Part shown: piece by piece, positions 16,157-23,811 of the stretch
Layout: every line of letters begins with the position of its first letter
How positions within the stretch are numbered: position 1 is the stretch's first letter
DNA from: Brevibacillus_C sp046036945
GTDB taxonomy: Bacteria > Bacillota > Bacilli > Brevibacillales > Brevibacillaceae
DNA: 64,000 nucleotides
NCBI RefSeq assembly: GCF_046036945.1
Contig: NZ_JBJQOQ010000003.1
Span: 1-64,000, forward strand
Direction of reading: 5' to 3'
Notes under the pieces: generated by a model
Seen by the model: only the letters and a program-made list of their open reading frames with translations
What the model was told of the DNA's origin: nothing
Databases searched by the model: none
Translations under genes and position numbers: made by a program

Positions 16157-16759
16157 TTAGCTTGAAGACGAGGAACAGGCGCAGCGGCCCCAGCGGTGTC
16201 CGGAGTAGTGTGAACTGCTGTCCATGCCGTAACACTTCGAGTAGTAATGATACATGCGGTCCCGATGGTGCCTGTAGTGTTTGTAGTACATCCGGTATTT
16301 TTTCGGATGGTGGCGGTGCTTGTGGCATTTGTACTCGTAGTACTGCATTTGGTCCATATGGTAGTAGTACTTGTGAATATGGATTTCTACCTCCACTTTC
16401 GGTTTCGGCCTCATCGGCTTCTCGTGCTTGGGCGGATTCATCGGCGGCGGCGGGGGTGGCGGATTGATCGGCCGCACCGGCACTTTGTGGTGCTTCGGCG
16501 GCGGGTTGGGAGGAAGATTGGGCGGTATGTTAGGCGGCGCCTTATGATGTTTGGGTGGCGGGTTGGGCGGCAGGTTGGGAGGAAGATTAGGCGGTATATT
16601 TGGCGGTACCTTGTGATGTTTGGGCGGCGGATTTGGAGGCAGATTAGGTGGTATGTTAGGCGGTATATTGGGCGGCACCTTATGATGTTTGGGCGGTGGC
16701 GGAGGCGTTACGGACTCCGGCAGCGGTACCGGTTTTTTATGTTCCACGCGACAACACAT
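16157..16759 (-). CDS. Proline-rich repeat, His/Tyr-rich protein (spore-coat-like)
   Basis: A 200-residue, low-complexity, basic protein. Residues about 18-95 are tandem blocks built from PPNIPPNLPPN and PPPKHHK(V/A) in at least three copies; residues about 115-200 are rich in Tyr, His, Lys and Met (HKYYYHMDQMQYYEYKCHKH), ending in a Cys/Ser tail. No domain recognised. Composition resembles spore coat and crust proteins that become Tyr cross-linked, hence a coat role is inferred only. ATG 16759 abuts AAAGG; the in-frame GTG 16747 is an alternative start. Confidence 0.6.
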   Translation of the reverse strand: MCCRVEHKKPVPLPESVTPPPPPKHHKVPPNIPPNIPPNLPPNPPPKHHKVPPNIPPNLPPNLPPNPPPKHHKAPPNIPPNLPPNPPPKHHKVPVRPINPPPPPPPMNPPKHEKPMRPKPKVEVEIHIHKYYYHMDQMQYYEYKCHKHRHHPKKYRMYYKHYRHHRDRMYHYYSKCYGMDSSSHYSGHRWGRCACSSSSS

Positions 16760-16958
16760 CCTTTCTGGTTATTAACACAGTACATGGTATGACATTTACC
16801 CCTTGCGAGAAACGACACTTGCCTATTTATCACGAATTGCCTATGCCCTTTTTTTCTTTAACAGCAAATTCTACATTTTATCCTATCGACAAAAGGAAAA
16901 CCAAGGCCACTGCCTTCTCAGGCGTTCGAGAAAAACGGCGCAGACCCGCAAATGGCCA

Positions 16959-16986
16959 TTGACGTTTGGAGAAGGTGTATTACAAT
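16959..16986 (+). promoter_or_regulatory. Sigma-A promoter upstream of the hutH leader
   Basis: TTGACG (16959-16964), 16-base spacer, TACAAT (16981-16986). It drives a leader of about 110 bases that ends in the terminator before hutH. Confidence 0.75.
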
Positions 16987-17020
16987 GAAAGGTAAGATCT
17001 GAAAAGCGGGGAAGAAAAAA

Positions 17021-17095
17021 ATGCATAGGAAGCGGCATGCCATTGGTAAAAACCGCATATTGGCCCATGTAGAGAGGTTAGGAATTCGTTCCTAA
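17021..17095 (+). CDS. His-containing leader peptide ORF upstream of hutH
   Basis: A 24-codon ORF (MHRKRHAIGKNRILAHVERL and four more residues) starting eight bases after GGGGA. Histidine is at codons 2, 6 and 16. Its last eight codons form the 5' arm and loop of the terminator, and its TAA (17093-17095) lies in the 3' arm, so translating ribosomes would open the hairpin. Placement between promoter and terminator ahead of a histidine-degrading gene suggests an attenuation control. No homologue recognised. Confidence 0.5.
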   Translation: MHRKRHAIGKNRILAHVERLGIRS

Positions 17096-17109
17096 CCTCT
17101 TCTTTTTTT
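17073..17109 (+). terminator. Strong intrinsic terminator (likely attenuator) before hutH
   Basis: Perfect 12-bp stem AGAGGTTAGGAA/TTCCTAACCTCT with a TTCG tetraloop (17085-17088), followed by TCTTTTTTT. It lies 103 bases ahead of hutH. No other start-proximal promoter for hutH is evident between them. Confidence 0.9.
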
Positions 17110-17211
17110 GGTTCTCTGCTCTGCTAAAGCAACCATGCCGCTGATCAGACACGGTACGGCAGACAAGTTTCTCTGCCGTTTAAGACAAGATAATGTTGAG
17201 GAGGAATCAAG

Positions 17212-18705
17212 ATGATTACCTTGCAAGGAGACAAATTGACGATTGAAGAGGTCGCCGCCGTCGCAAGGCAGCATGCGCAGATTGCGCTGACTAACACAGC
17301 GGTTGACCGTATCCAGCGTTCGCGCCGGATGGTGGAAAACATGGTAGAGGAACAAAAGGTGGTCTACGGCATCACGACCGGATTCGGCAAGTTTTCCGAT
17401 GTCCTCATCTCCCGGGAGGATGTCAGCCGCCTGCAGGAAAACCTGATCATGAGTCACGCCTGCGGAATGGGCGATCCCTATCCGGAGGAAGTCGTACGGG
17501 CCATGATGTTGCTGCGGGTGAACGCCCTGTCGAAAGGCTTCTCCGGCATCCGGCTGGAGACGATTCAACTGCTGATAGAGATGTGCAATCGCGGGGTACA
17601 CCCTGTCATCCCGCAGCAAGGATCGCTTGGCGCCAGCGGAGATCTGGCTCCGCTCGCCCACCTCGTCCTGGTCATGCTGGGAAAAGGTTCGGCTGACTAC
17701 AAGGGGAAACGCTTGCCCGGAGCCGATGCCATGCGTGCTGCCGGATTGTCGCCCATCCGGCTCGAAGCCAAGGAAGGACTCGCCTTGATCAATGGAACGC
17801 AGGCGATGACCGCGCTGTTGTCTCTGGCCTTGTACGACGCCAGAATCGCTGTGGAAAGCGCGGAAGTAATCGCCGCGATGACTGTGGAAGCGCTGCGGGG
17901 CATCCCGAAGGCATTTGATCCGCAGCTGCAGTCCGTCCGTCCCCATCCCGGCCAGCAAACGACCGCCAGCCGGCTGCTTGCGCATCTGGAGGAAAGCACG
18001 CGGACCAGCGGCCAGGGAGAGCTGCGCGTACAGGACGCCTACAGTCTGCGCTGCATCCCGCAGGTTCACGGCGCCGTTCGGGATACGCTGGAATACGTCT
18101 GGCAAACCGTACAGCGCGAATGCAACAGTGTGACAGACAATCCCATCTTGTTTCCGGAAACGGGTGATGTGATTTCCGGCGGCAATTTCCACGGGCAGCC
18201 CATGGCCTTTGCCGCCGATTTTCTGGCTATTGCCGCAGCGGAATTGGCCAATATTTCCGAGCGGCGGACGGAAAGGCTGGTCAACCCGCAGTTAAGCGGA
18301 TTGCCCGCCTTTCTGACAGAAAACGGCGGTCTTCATTCCGGTTTCATGATTGCACAGTATGCGGCTGCCTCGATCGTCTCCGAGAACAAGGTGTTGTGCC
18401 ACCCCGCCTCGGTAGACTCCATCCCGTCTTCGGCCAATCAGGAGGATCACGTCAGCATGGGCACCACAGCGGCCCGCAAACTGAGAACCGTCGTGGACAA
18501 TGTTTTCCGCGTTCTGGCGATTGAGTATCTGGCAGCGGCACAAGCGCTCGATTTCGGCAAAGGCAAAATGGGCCGCGGCACTGAGCGTGGCTACCAAGAG
18601 CTTCGCCAGGTGATCAGCCACCTCGACCACGACAGAGAGATGCACCCGGACTTGGCCAGGGCGGAAGAGCTGCTTAAAGCAGGGAAGCTGGCCTGGATGT
18701 TGTGA
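17212..18705 (+). CDS. hutH: Histidine ammonia-lyase
   Basis: A 497-residue lyase that removes ammonia from L-histidine to give urocanate, the first step of histidine degradation. The Ala-Ser-Gly triad that forms the MIO electrophile is at residues 141-143 in GSLGASGDLAPLAH. Also present are YGITTGFGKF near 52, QDAYSLRC, and NFHGQP. GAGGAGG stands seven bases before the ATG. Other hut genes (hutU, hutI, hutG, hutP) are not in the window; a thioesterase gene follows. A promoter, a His-containing mini-ORF and a terminator lie upstream. Confidence 0.97.
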   Translation: MITLQGDKLTIEEVAAVARQHAQIALTNTAVDRIQRSRRMVENMVEEQKVVYGITTGFGKFSDVLISREDVSRLQENLIMSHACGMGDPYPEEVVRAMMLLRVNALSKGFSGIRLETIQLLIEMCNRGVHPVIPQQGSLGASGDLAPLAHLVLVMLGKGSADYKGKRLPGADAMRAAGLSPIRLEAKEGLALINGTQAMTALLSLALYDARIAVESAEVIAAMTVEALRGIPKAFDPQLQSVRPHPGQQTTASRLLAHLEESTRTSGQGELRVQDAYSLRCIPQVHGAVRDTLEYVWQTVQRECNSVTDNPILFPETGDVISGGNFHGQPMAFAADFLAIAAAELANISERRTERLVNPQLSGLPAFLTENGGLHSGFMIAQYAAASIVSENKVLCHPASVDSIPSSANQEDHVSMGTTAARKLRTVVDNVFRVLAIEYLAAAQALDFGKGKMGRGTERGYQELRQVISHLDHDREMHPDLARAEELLKAGKLAWML

Positions 18706-18782
18706 AACACGGCATAGTTGGGTAGAATAGGATCGACCCAAAAAGAGATAACCGATATTATGACAGGAGATTGGAGAGAATC

Positions 18783-19292
18783 ATGCAAGCAAAACCGATA
18801 AGTGGTTCCCGGACCTACATGACCGACATCGTCTTCCCGCCGGATACCAACTTTCACGGCACGATCTTTGGCGGGAAAGTCATGGCCTACATCGACAGGA
18901 TCTCCAGCATCGCCGCTATGCGCCACTGCCGCCAAAGTATCGTCACAGCATCGACGGACAGCCTGGACTTTTTAAACCCGATCCGCGTCGGACAGGCGAT
19001 TAGTCTGGAAGCGTTTGTCACGTGGACACACAAAACATCGATGGAAATTTTCGTAAAAGTGGAGTCCGAAGACCTGTTAACCGGCACGCGGCTGTTAACG
19101 GCCACTTCATACCTGACCTTCGTTGCTGTCGACAAGGATGGGAAGGCCATTCCCGTCCCGCCCGTCTACCCGGAAACAGAAGAAGAGAAGTTCCACTTTA
19201 ACAGTGCTCCCGAACGCTACCAGCTTCGCCAGCAGCGGCGCGCCCACCGCAAGGAACACCAGCAGTTCTACGCTCCGAGCCAGATGAGATAA
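18783..19292 (+). CDS. Acyl-CoA thioesterase, hotdog fold (YkhA/YciA-like)
   Basis: A 169-residue hotdog-fold thioesterase. DTNFHGTIFGGKVMAYIDR carries the conserved Asn and the catalytic Asp region, and ASTDSLDFLNPIRVGQ and GTRLLTATSYLTFVAVD complete the hotdog. It hydrolyses acyl-CoA esters in the cytosol; chain-length preference cannot be read. ATG 18783 is favoured over TTG 18771 because of the GGAG sites. It lies 77 bases after hutH on the same strand and ends at the repeated terminator element. Confidence 0.9.
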   Translation: MQAKPISGSRTYMTDIVFPPDTNFHGTIFGGKVMAYIDRISSIAAMRHCRQSIVTASTDSLDFLNPIRVGQAISLEAFVTWTHKTSMEIFVKVESEDLLTGTRLLTATSYLTFVAVDKDGKAIPVPPVYPETEEEKFHFNSAPERYQLRQQRRAHRKEHQQFYAPSQMR

Positions 19293-19305
19293 AAAGCAAA
19301 AAAGA

Positions 19306-19353
19306 GGGGGCCCCAAAATCCCAGATTTTTAGGCTAAGGGATCCCCTCTTTTT
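19306..19353 (+). repeat. Terminator-like repeat element, copy A
   Basis: A 47-base sequence nearly identical (5 differences) to 30781-30827. AGGGG/CCCCT and CCC/GGG form the outer stem. The partner copy has AGGGT/ACCCT, a compensating change. It ends in CTCTTTTT and follows the thioesterase gene, for which it can act as terminator. Confidence 0.75.
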
Positions 19354-19357
19354 AACC

Positions 19358-19402
19358 AAAAAAACAAGAAAACTGTTCTCCACCAGAAGGGAACAGTTTT
19401 CT
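19358..19402 (-). terminator. Hairpin with T run downstream of the amidohydrolase gene
   Basis: GAAAACTGTTC (19369-19379) and GAACAGTTTTC (19392-19402), followed on the minus strand by TTGTTTTTTT. It lies 140 bases past the amidohydrolase stop. The bases between, 19403-19542, hold no gene I can name. Confidence 0.6.
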
Positions 19403-19542
19403 TCAAGTCCATCCATGCTTACGAAAAGAAGCAACCCAAGAGTCGAAGCAAACAAACGGTCAACGCCAACTGGGGAGCAAAATTCGATTTGCTGACATCA
19501 GCGTTAGCCACAGCAAAACAACATAAAAAGCAGCTGCTTACA

Positions 19543-21150
19543 TTACTCGCTTTGATAGACGATTTTTCCATCCATCACGGTCAAAACGACTTTGGCATCC
19601 TTGATCCCGTCGGCCGGGATGCTGAACAGATCGCGATCGAGCACCGCTAGATCGGCGAACTTGCCTTTTTCCAGCGTGCCCAATTCGTGCTCGCGATGGA
19701 CGCCATACGCCCCGCCGAGCGTGTAATACCGGATAGCATCGGCAAGCGAGATCGCTTCCGCTTCATTCCACTGTGCCTGCTCGGCATAATCCATCCGCGT
19801 AACGGCACGATGCAGCCCCAGCATCGGATTGATCGGCGCAACCGAGAAATCGCTGCTGAAGGCAAGCGTCGCGCCCGCATCCTGCAACGTTTTGCAGGTG
19901 TAGCAATACGCCGATTTTTCTTCGCCGATCGGCTTCAGGTAACCCTCGGCTGGTATCAGAGCCAGATGCACCGGCTGTATGGAGGCGATAACGCCCAACT
20001 CTTGGAATCTGGAAATATCAGCGGGATTGATGACCTCCACATGCTCCACGGCATGCCTGAGATCGTTCGTTTGATTTGCTTTTTTCGCTTCTTCAAAGGA
20101 ATCGAGCGCAAGCCGGATCGCCCTGTCCCCAATCGCATGCAAGCGGACTTTGAAGCCTTCCTTGTCTGCCTCTGCCACCCACTTCTTGATATCCTCCTCG
20201 GGGAACGCCGGTTCTCCGTGTGAGTCCGGCTTATCCCGATACGGCTCTAGCATATAGGCTGTATGGCCGGTCACAACCCCATCGACGAATTGCTTCAGCC
20301 CGCTCATTTGCAGCTTTTCCGAGCGAAATTCCTCGCGCAGCGCTTTTGCCCGCTTGATGTCCCCATTCAACGGCGGATAAAAATGAATGCGCGTCGTCAG
20401 CTTTCCTGCTTCATCGAATGCTTTGTATAAGCCGTAATCATCCAAGGCCTCATTCGCCCGACTCCCGTACAAATCATCCACAGAGGTGATTCCATATTTG
20501 GCGGCGTGTACCAAAAAGCCTGCGAGCAAGGCTTCCTGTTTTTCGCGGGGAAAGGCGAATGCAATTTTTGTGATGAGCGCCATCGCCGATTCGTGCAAAA
20601 TGCCGGTTACATCCCCCTTTTCATCTTTGTCGATGATGCCAAAGTCTGGCGCAGGTGTGGATTCGTCGATTTGTGCTCGCTCAAGTGCACAACTGTTGAC
20701 CCATCCGTAGTGCGCCTCCACATTGAGGAGAAAAACAGGTCGATCGGGCAAAAGGCGATCCAATGAGCTTTTATGTGGGTCCTGCTTGCTCTCCCAAGCG
20801 TTCCGGTCCCAGCCAAAGCCGATGATCCATTCGTCTTCAGGGTGAAGATCGGCGTATTCCTTCACCTTCGCAGCCGCTTCTTCCTCCGATTTGGTGTCAC
20901 CGAGCTTCACGCAGAAGTTCTCGATGAGACTGCCCATCATGACATGAAGATGGGCATCATGGAATCCGGGTACAATCAATTGATCGGTATACGTCAGCTC
21001 TTTTGTGTTATCGCCCTGGTAAGCACGGCTCTCCTCGATCGGGCAGACATCCACGATTTTGTTGCCGCGAATAATGACAGCCGCTTCCTCGGGCTGGTTT
21101 TGCAAGCCGGTGAACACTTTGTTTCCTTTCACAATCAAATCTGCTTTCAT
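19543..21150 (-). CDS. YtcJ-like amidohydrolase
   Basis: A 535-residue metal-dependent hydrolase of the amidohydrolase superfamily (Amidohydro_3). Metal ligands are visible: PGFHDAHLHV (about 65), HAIGDRAI (about 338) and HVEV, and FSSDFSVAPINP near the C-terminus. Relatives hydrolyse N-substituted formamides or other amides; the substrate here is unknown. ATG 21150 follows AAGGAAGG and is preferred to an upstream GTG/ATG. It lies 25 bases after an APC permease gene on the same strand, which suggests uptake and hydrolysis of one amide or amino compound. An N-terminal remnant of a related gene lies at 22.5-22.8 kb. Confidence 0.88.
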   Translation of the reverse strand: MKADLIVKGNKVFTGLQNQPEEAAVIIRGNKIVDVCPIEESRAYQGDNTKELTYTDQLIVPGFHDAHLHVMMGSLIENFCVKLGDTKSEEEAAAKVKEYADLHPEDEWIIGFGWDRNAWESKQDPHKSSLDRLLPDRPVFLLNVEAHYGWVNSCALERAQIDESTPAPDFGIIDKDEKGDVTGILHESAMALITKIAFAFPREKQEALLAGFLVHAAKYGITSVDDLYGSRANEALDDYGLYKAFDEAGKLTTRIHFYPPLNGDIKRAKALREEFRSEKLQMSGLKQFVDGVVTGHTAYMLEPYRDKPDSHGEPAFPEEDIKKWVAEADKEGFKVRLHAIGDRAIRLALDSFEEAKKANQTNDLRHAVEHVEVINPADISRFQELGVIASIQPVHLALIPAEGYLKPIGEEKSAYCYTCKTLQDAGATLAFSSDFSVAPINPMLGLHRAVTRMDYAEQAQWNEAEAISLADAIRYYTLGGAYGVHREHELGTLEKGKFADLAVLDRDLFSIPADGIKDAKVVLTVMDGKIVYQSE

Positions 21151-21175
21151 GTGTATCCTTCCTTCCATGTATGAA

Positions 21176-22528
21176 TTAGGCTGCATCGATCTCCATTTGT
21201 GGCGGCTTTTGCCTGAAGCATTTTGTCAAAACAAGGAGATAGATGAAACCGATACAAAACCAGATGATTCCAAGCATAATTGAATAGGAGTCCAGACTGA
21301 TTAACAGATAAAGATCCATCACAGTCCCGATGATCGGAAAGAGCAGATTGCGGAACAGACTCCAGCCTGCACGTTCTTTTTTATGGACAAAGAAGTGCAA
21401 AATAACTGAAATATTTACACAACTAAAAGCGAGAAAAGCGCCAAAGTTGATGAGTGATGCCGCCGTTCCCAGCGTCATAAACAGTGCCAACAAGCCGATC
21501 AGACTCACGAGCAAGAGGTTGAAAATGGGTGTTTTCCAGATTGGGTGCAGGTAGCTAAACATCTTCCGTGGCAGCACGCCGTCCCGCCCCATCGAATAAA
21601 GCAGGCGTGCGACGCTGGCATTGGAAACCATCGCAGAGCCAAAAGTACCGGTAGTGATCATCACGAGAGCGAAGGTAGCCAAAAAGTCGCCACCAATGTA
21701 TTGAATAACGACAAAGGCTGCTGAATCAGGATCGGGAAAGGATGCATAATCAGGATAGTTGATTTGAGAGAGATAAGACACGAGAATGAAAATGAAGCCT
21801 CCGACCATCGTCACGATCAACACCGCTCGCGGAAGCATTTTTTCCGGATTCTTTACTTCTTCGGCAAATGTCGTAACCGAATCGAACCCCAAAAAGGAAA
21901 AACAGAGAAGCGATGCACCAGCAATAATCGTAGAGAAGTTTGTTCCTTGCTGGTAAAACGGAGACAGCGAAAACAGGTGGAAAACGCTTTGGTTGGTCAT
22001 CATGTGCCTGATCGACAAAAAGCAAAATATCACGATAAACAGAATTCCGATAAGATTGATCAAAAGATTGACATTAGCTGCCAGCTTGATACCTCTGATG
22101 TTGATGACGGTAACGATCACGAGCATCAGCAAGATCCACACATACTCGGGCACCGACGGAAATCCGGCATGCATAAAGCTGGCAAAAACCAAGTAATTGA
22201 CCATCGGGATAAACAGGTAGTCAACCAGAATACTCCAACCGACCATGAAACCAACGGAAGGAGAGATTGCCTTTTGGGCATAAGTATAGGCCGAGCCGGA
22301 AATCGGGTAAGCCTGGGCCATCTTTCCGTAGCTAAGTGCAGTGAAAAGCATTGTAACTAATGCTAGAATGTAAGCGGCGGGCACCATCCCATGCGTCAGT
22401 TGGGCAGCAATTCCATACGTGCTGAATACAGTGCCCAGGGCCATGAAAGAGATTCCGAACAAGACAAGCGGTGCAATAGTCAGCGTTCGTTCCATGCGGG
22501 TGTTTTCCAACAAGCGGGTGTTTTCCAA
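21176..22528 (-). CDS. APC-superfamily amino acid/amine permease
   Basis: A 450-residue permease with about 12 membrane segments and the APC pattern: GTVFSTYGIAAQL in TM1, SYGKMAQAYPISGSAYTY after TM2, SILVDYLFIP, FLGFDSVTTFAEEVKNPEK in the central loop, and RDGVLPRKMF. The start is TTG 22528, eight bases after AGGAGG. The first residues are a direct repeat (ENTRLLENTR), from a duplicated 16-base stretch in the DNA. Probably co-transcribed with the amidohydrolase. A decayed homologue of its 5' end is at 29.1-29.35 kb. Confidence 0.9.
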   Translation of the reverse strand: MENTRLLENTRMERTLTIAPLVLFGISFMALGTVFSTYGIAAQLTHGMVPAAYILALVTMLFTALSYGKMAQAYPISGSAYTYAQKAISPSVGFMVGWSILVDYLFIPMVNYLVFASFMHAGFPSVPEYVWILLMLVIVTVINIRGIKLAANVNLLINLIGILFIVIFCFLSIRHMMTNQSVFHLFSLSPFYQQGTNFSTIIAGASLLCFSFLGFDSVTTFAEEVKNPEKMLPRAVLIVTMVGGFIFILVSYLSQINYPDYASFPDPDSAAFVVIQYIGGDFLATFALVMITTGTFGSAMVSNASVARLLYSMGRDGVLPRKMFSYLHPIWKTPIFNLLLVSLIGLLALFMTLGTAASLINFGAFLAFSCVNISVILHFFVHKKERAGWSLFRNLLFPIIGTVMDLYLLISLDSYSIMLGIIWFCIGFIYLLVLTKCFRQKPPQMEIDAA

Positions 22529-22542
22529 TACGTATTCCTCCT

Positions 22543-22785
22543 TTAAGAATGTGGATCGCTTTTCTCAGGGCAGGAAGCCGCGATGTAAACGCTTTCTCGT
22601 TTACCTGACTTAAGCGCAGCCGCTTCTGCCCTACTTCGATCTTTATCAACTGTGTAAAGGTTTCCATTAATAAAGATCAGTTCCTCCGTTTGATTCGAGT
22701 TATTATTCGCTAGTGTATTCCCCGAAAATACCGAACTAAACAGCAAAACTACTAATCCTTTGATGAAACCTATTCCGAAACAGAC
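22543..22785 (-). pseudogene. N-terminal remnant of an exported YtcJ-like amidohydrolase
   Basis: A frame encoding a signal-like segment (FIKGLVVLLFSSVFSGNTLA), then EELIFINGNLYTVDKDRSRA and EAAALKSGK, the hallmark N-terminus of secreted or intracellular YtcJ-type amidohydrolases, after which similarity ends and the frame stops at 22543, next to the permease ribosome site. Nothing of the catalytic barrel remains. It overlaps the 3' end of the RibF-like gene and lacks a proper start. Confidence 0.6.
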
Positions 22786-23585
22786 CTCATCAAAGCGGAT
22801 CGTTGTAAGAATTTCACCGTTATTTCCCCGCTTTTTTGCGGAACCATGTCACGGCTGCATAACTTGCAGGCCTCATCACTGCAGTAAAGAAGTCCTTTTG
22901 TTGTTTTCCGGCTCGTTAGGATCTCCACATGATAGAGACCGGGTTTCGGCATCACATATTTGCGATCGATTTGGAATGACTGATTAGGAGATTCAGCGAA
23001 AGCTCCACGAATTTCATAATGTTTACCTAAATAATGTGGGATCAGATGAACATCGCCGACTCTGATCAGTTTGCGAATAAGTGTGGAACTAATTTTTTGA
23101 TTACTTTGTGTCTTTTTAGTAATGACGGTTACTTCAAATAAACGATCTTTGCTGAAATGCCGTAAGTATTCAACATCCCCTTGAGCCTTATGTCCAAAAG
23201 TGAAGTCAAAGCCAACAACAATATGTTTGGCGTGAAGACCAATAATATATTTCCGGATAAATTTATCGGCAGGAATGGAAGCAAAGGAACGATTGAATGT
23301 TACAACAAATATTTTGTCGGTACCAAAAGTAGAGATTCTCTGCAGTTTTGAATCAAGTGGAGTGATATATCTCCAATCGGTCTCTCGTTTAATGATCTCA
23401 TTGGGATGCGGGTCAAAAGTCATCACTGTGAACTTGAGCCCCTTCTTTTTAGCAATTGCTTTCGCCTGTTGAAGTAATGATTGGTGACCTAGATGAACAC
23501 CATCAAAGAATCCCAATGCCATGACGTGATGCTCATTCATTGCTATTGCAACATCCGGTGAGTGTGTTATGTATTCAATTTCCAA
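22770..23585 (-). CDS. RibF-like FAD synthetase (adenylyltransferase domain)
   Basis: A 271-residue paralogue of the N-terminal FMN adenylyltransferase module of RibF. The nucleotidyl-transferase motifs GFFDGVHLGHQ (about 25) and ISSTLIRKLI (about 165) are intact; FDPHPNEI and GFDFTFGHKAQG are also typical. The C-terminal 90 residues do not show a complete riboflavin-kinase domain, and the usual GxxT/N kinase motif is absent. It would make FAD from FMN. It has its own operator-like site 53 bases upstream, shared with hpaB. Start is a TTG with GGGGAG 11 bases upstream. Probably supplies FAD to the HpaB-type enzyme. Confidence 0.72.
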   Translation of the reverse strand: MEIEYITHSPDVAIAMNEHHVMALGFFDGVHLGHQSLLQQAKAIAKKKGLKFTVMTFDPHPNEIIKRETDWRYITPLDSKLQRISTFGTDKIFVVTFNRSFASIPADKFIRKYIIGLHAKHIVVGFDFTFGHKAQGDVEYLRHFSKDRLFEVTVITKKTQSNQKISSTLIRKLIRVGDVHLIPHYLGKHYEIRGAFAESPNQSFQIDRKYVMPKPGLYHVEILTSRKTTKGLLYCSDEACKLCSRDMVPQKSGEITVKFLQRSALMRSVSE

Positions 23586-23627
23586 GTTGCACCACTCTCC
23601 CCATTAAGCAAATCATTTTTTGAATAC

Positions 23628-23643
23628 TGTATTGTGTATACAC
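23628..23643 (+). promoter_or_regulatory. Operator-like site upstream of the RibF-like gene
   Basis: TGTATTGTGTATACAC, with the perfect palindrome GTGTATACAC, centred 53 bases upstream of the RibF-like start. The same 16 bases recur at 28635-28650 at the same distance from hpaB. The form resembles sites of GntR-family regulators; no such regulator is in the window. Confidence 0.65.
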
Positions 23644-23811
23644 TATGTAACCGATCATTATCGGTGGATAGAATGGGTGAAGGCCAAGGACATTCTCAGG
23701 GAAGAAAGATGCAGACGGAAAATCAGGCAGTATCTAATGGCAATGTGATAATTGAATAGTCTGATTTCCGTTTCGAATTCAAACCTTTCGCTGAGTATCC
23801 TTGATTTGTTA

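Noticed and set aside
16470..16700. Regular repeats that might be a CRISPR array or minisatellite
   Set aside because: Units are short, unequal and stay in frame as PPN/PPPKHHK codons within a gene; no unique spacers.
17092..18192. A 366-codon open frame antisense to hutH
   Set aside because: Shadow of hutH codon bias; its product is low in recognised motifs and its start lies inside hutH.
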